A stretch of DNA of 64,000 bases from Echinostoma caproni. Its lineage: Eukaryota; Platyhelminthes; Trematoda; Plagiorchiida; Echinostomatidae. Shown here one piece after another: positions 61,790-64,000 of this stretch. The notes under the pieces are model-generated. The model did not search any database. It saw nothing but the letters and a program-made list of their open reading frames with translations, and was not told the DNA's origin. The stretch is taken from assembly GCA_900618425.1 (NCBI GenBank), contig UZAN01040099.1, forward strand, positions 1 to 64,000, given 5' to 3'. How positions within the stretch are numbered: position 1 is the first letter of the stretch; every line of letters begins with the position of its first letter. Both the position numbers and the translations under genes were made by a program.

Positions 61790-61985
61790 TTGTGATAATC
61801 AACAAAGAGCACTGGACAGCTGTTTCGTTCTGTTTGGGACTCATCAGCAGCGCGTACTTTGTGTGTCAGGACTAGAACCGCGATTCTTCGGGCTAGGACT
61901 TCCAGGGAGTAAAACCCACAACCAACATCATCAACAGCGCCTGGTGCCTGTGAAAAGCCGAATGGGCTAATTCAAACATTCACCG
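61790..61985 (-). mobile_element. Family-2 SINE with intact-core hammerhead ribozyme
   Basis: Minus-strand element. The 5' part (61926-61978) is shared with 42764-42822 and 27450-27525. A B-box-like GCGGTTCTAGTCCTG lies at about 61864-61878. The hammerhead follows (61810-61854), then a 3' end CTCTTTGTTGATTATC shared with the 42.65 kb copy. Organisation parallels Sm-alpha-like retroposons. It is the least decayed ribozyme-bearing copy in the window. Confidence 0.75.
61810..61854 (-). ncRNA. Type I hammerhead ribozyme, conserved core intact
   Basis: On the minus strand: stem I 5' strand GCGCTG (61854-61849), core CTGATGA, stem II GTCC with loop CAAACA and GAAC (one C-A mismatch), core GAAA, stem III as the loopless palindrome ACAGCTGT (61817-61824), H17 = C (61816), then CAGTGC closing a 6-bp stem I (one G-U pair). 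All catalytic-core bases match the consensus. A stem III with no loop is known in retroelement hammerheads, where cleavage is often favoured by dimers or tandem transcripts. Predicted cut after the C at 61816. Confidence 0.85.
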
Positions 61986-61989
61986 CCGA

Positions 61990-63005
61990 AAATTACTGGT
62001 CATTTGTGTAGATTTCTGTACAGACTGCTCGAATGCAAAATTGATTAACTGTATCAATCACGTCAAGACATTTAATTGCTATATCTATCGCAGTGAACGC
62101 GTGGACGAGCATGCGCGTGCACGGATCAAGGGAAAACTGTGTGCACTTCTCCAGCAGAGTTGGGTTCCGACTACACACAACTCCGTGCCTATGATCTGTA
62201 GTTTTAAATTAATTGTTTTCTACAAAAGTTAGGCTGGCTATTCCCTGTACGAGAATTCCGGATGCACTCGTACAGTGTTGAAGGTTGTAGGCAGAATACA
62301 CATGAAATTTGATAAGCACAAGTTAACAGGAAATCGTTGTTGTCTAGTATTTGAGTAGATCTCCGAGCAGTACAATAGTTTTTTTTTTTAATAAAACTGT
62401 TTGCTGAGCAGGATAGAGTAAGAGTTCAAATCGATTTTGTGATGAATTTGTATTGTAAACAACAAATACAACGTGAAACGAGATGCTAGTAATCACAGCA
62501 TAACAGCATCTGATCGAATTCATCAGGGTCCATGGATTCTTACTGCTACTGGTCCAAAGGGTACCCACATGCACAACAAAGTTTTTCGAGTTTTTCACTG
62601 AACGCTTAGTTTTCTCCCCCCCCCCTCCACCCTCACAATGAATATCCATTCTTGGGTTTGTTCCATTCCTTTCGATTATTCTTATTCATCGTGCAATCGA
62701 GTTTTCTTTTCTGAACAAGGAGTATTGTTTTGTTTTTGGGGAATACCAACCGGCAACGTGTGCATTTCTGGAATTCGCCTTAGTCAACAGGAAGCTTTAA
62801 TCTTCATACGACAGACAGTAAACAGATTGAGCGTTAGTTCTTATATGCCTTATTGGGACTTCCAAATTAGTGGATAGATGGTGAACGACTAAATTCACTT
62901 TTTCCGAATTTATGCCTATGTATGCATGTGTTCGCTGGGTTCGTTGGAACTCCAAGACACACTGAATGCACCTCACAAAGGGTCTATTGGGAACGACATA
63001 TAATT
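61990..63005. repeat. Anonymous DNA; homopolymer runs
   Basis: No gene recognised. A poly-T run lies at about 62381-62391 and a poly-C run at 62616-62625. Confidence 0.4.
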
Positions 63006-63009
63006 TAAC

Positions 63010-63810
63010 GTCTCAAAATGCAAGGTGATTCAGCTACACCACCATGGGCGGTTTCCTTAGTTCCTCGGAAACGAATTACTGCCTCACGCATCAACAGAGA
63101 ATGACTTGGGTGTGATAGTCCACAAAGATCTGAGCTGTTCTATTAACTGTGCCAGGGCGTCATCAACAGCACTCAAACATATCGGTCAACTTAAACGTGT
63201 TTTCGGTCGTTTTGAACCATCTTTATTCTCACATCTGCTGTCAGCATACATCCTTACTTGGAAGCCATGGTAACAACATGATCACAAGATTTTGGAGCGT
63301 CCACAAAGGCTCGCCACGGAGATGATCAAAAGACTGTATTATGATTCATACATGGGAAGACTTCAGTCACTGGGTCCATACTCTACTCAGTATCGTCGGA
63401 TTCGAGGAGACTTAATTTTAGTGTACCAAATATTACACAACCCAAATCACCCTTGTCGCCAAATTTTGACGTTGTCATCGAACGTTCATCTACGAGGACA
63501 TCCATTCAAATGACTACTCCAAAATCTCGACTGGACTATCCACGTCATACGTTCGCCGTCAAAGTATGCACTACCTGGAATTCGTTACAATCTCAAGTCG
63601 TTTGTGCCAAGACGATTGATCCTTTCAAGGTAAAACTACACGAATCACTAACACACATTTCAACATTCATGATCACACGTAACACAACCGAATACATCAT
63701 ATGTAATCTTGTTCATCATTGTTACAATTCAACTCGTGTAAATACCCTATGGGACCAGGAGAGAATCCGCTTGTAAGTTATGCCCATAATAAAACTTTGA
63801 CTTTGACTTC
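63010..63810 (+). mobile_element. CR1/Jockey-like LINE, C-terminal part and 3' end (5' truncated)
   Basis: Plus-strand frames show the post-RT tail of a fluke LINE. First comes ASTENDLGVIVHKDLSCSIN with ALKHIGQLKRVFGRF (about 63085-63220). Then an ERPQRLATEMIKRLYYDS block runs through LGPYSTQYRRIRGDLILVYQ (63292-63513). After a frameshift near 63508, TTPKSRLDYPRHTFAVKVCT and WNSLQSQVVCAKTIDPFKV follow (63453-63776). A stop (TGG then TAA) also interrupts the first part near 63270. The 3' end carries AATAAAACTTTGACTTTGAC (63788 onward to 63810), an AATAAA followed by TTTGAC repeats instead of poly(A). The RT active site is absent, so this is a truncated dead insertion. Confidence 0.88.
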
Positions 63811-64000
63811 TACAAAACCGGTTTGCACATAAAAACAAACCCCTATCATTTGAAATCGATCCAGATCAAATAAGCGAATCAGTGACTTTGTTTCAGGTTC
63901 CATTCCTGTGTTACTAACGTTGCTTGGCTTGTGTGTCAAAATCCCACCATCCGCATCGCCTACTTGCTCCATCAAATTGTTTTTATCATTATATATTCAA
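63811..64000. other. Anonymous DNA to window end
   Basis: Nothing recognised. Confidence 0.4.

Overview
This window is eukaryotic, repeat-rich and gene-poor. It is most likely intron or intergenic DNA from a large-genome flatworm, probably a digenean trematode. That placement is an inference. It rests on (a) short tRNA-headed repeats that carry hammerhead ribozymes, as in the Schistosoma Sm-alpha SINE, (b) several non-LTR retrotransposons whose translated remnants have the CR1/Jockey-like and RTE-like character typical of flukes, and (c) a Penelope-like element with a GIY-YIG endonuclease. No bacterial operons, Shine-Dalgarno sites, CRISPR arrays or rRNA genes are visible. Nearly all short open frames are chance or shadow frames. 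Two assembly gaps (13960-14512 and 29542-30180) and three single Ns are present.

Layout. 1-4.5 kb: anonymous sequence with a degraded hammerhead SINE (about 1.75-1.92 kb), a minus-strand tRNA-headed repeat (3.83-4.01 kb) and an eroded repeat at 4.23-4.31 kb. 4.55-4.98 kb: tail of a CR1/Jockey-like LINE, minus strand. 5.59-5.87 kb: hammerhead SINE with an extra inverted 3' piece. 6-19 kb: mostly anonymous, with weak tRNA-like repeats. 19.09-21.9 kb: nearly full-length but dead CR1/Jockey-like LINE, minus strand. 24.2-26.1 kb: dead RTE-like LINE, minus strand. 27.66-28.01 kb and 34.15-34.56 kb: two inverted copies of an unrecognised dispersed repeat holding a 21-bp tandem array that reads as leucine heptads. 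30.6-31.55 kb: dead IS630/Tc1/mariner-type transposase, minus strand. 31.77-33.03 kb: dead Penelope-like element, plus strand. 34.6-55 kb: anonymous, with microsatellites, a 48-bp-arm inverted repeat at 37.8 kb, a hammerhead SINE at 42.65 kb and a G-rich hairpin/quadruplex candidate at 51.95 kb. 55.17-56.80 kb: the only convincing host coding sequence, a long exon of a synaptotagmin-like membrane protein with one transmembrane helix, a long linker and a C2 domain lacking the usual calcium ligands. 61.8-62.0 kb: hammerhead SINE with an intact ribozyme core. 63.0-63.81 kb: tail of another LINE, plus strand.

The strongest unexpected signals are the hammerhead at 61810-61854, which has the full conserved core, a 6-bp stem I and a loopless palindromic stem III; its decayed relatives at 1.8, 5.8 and 42.7 kb; and the duplicated heptad-encoding minisatellite family.
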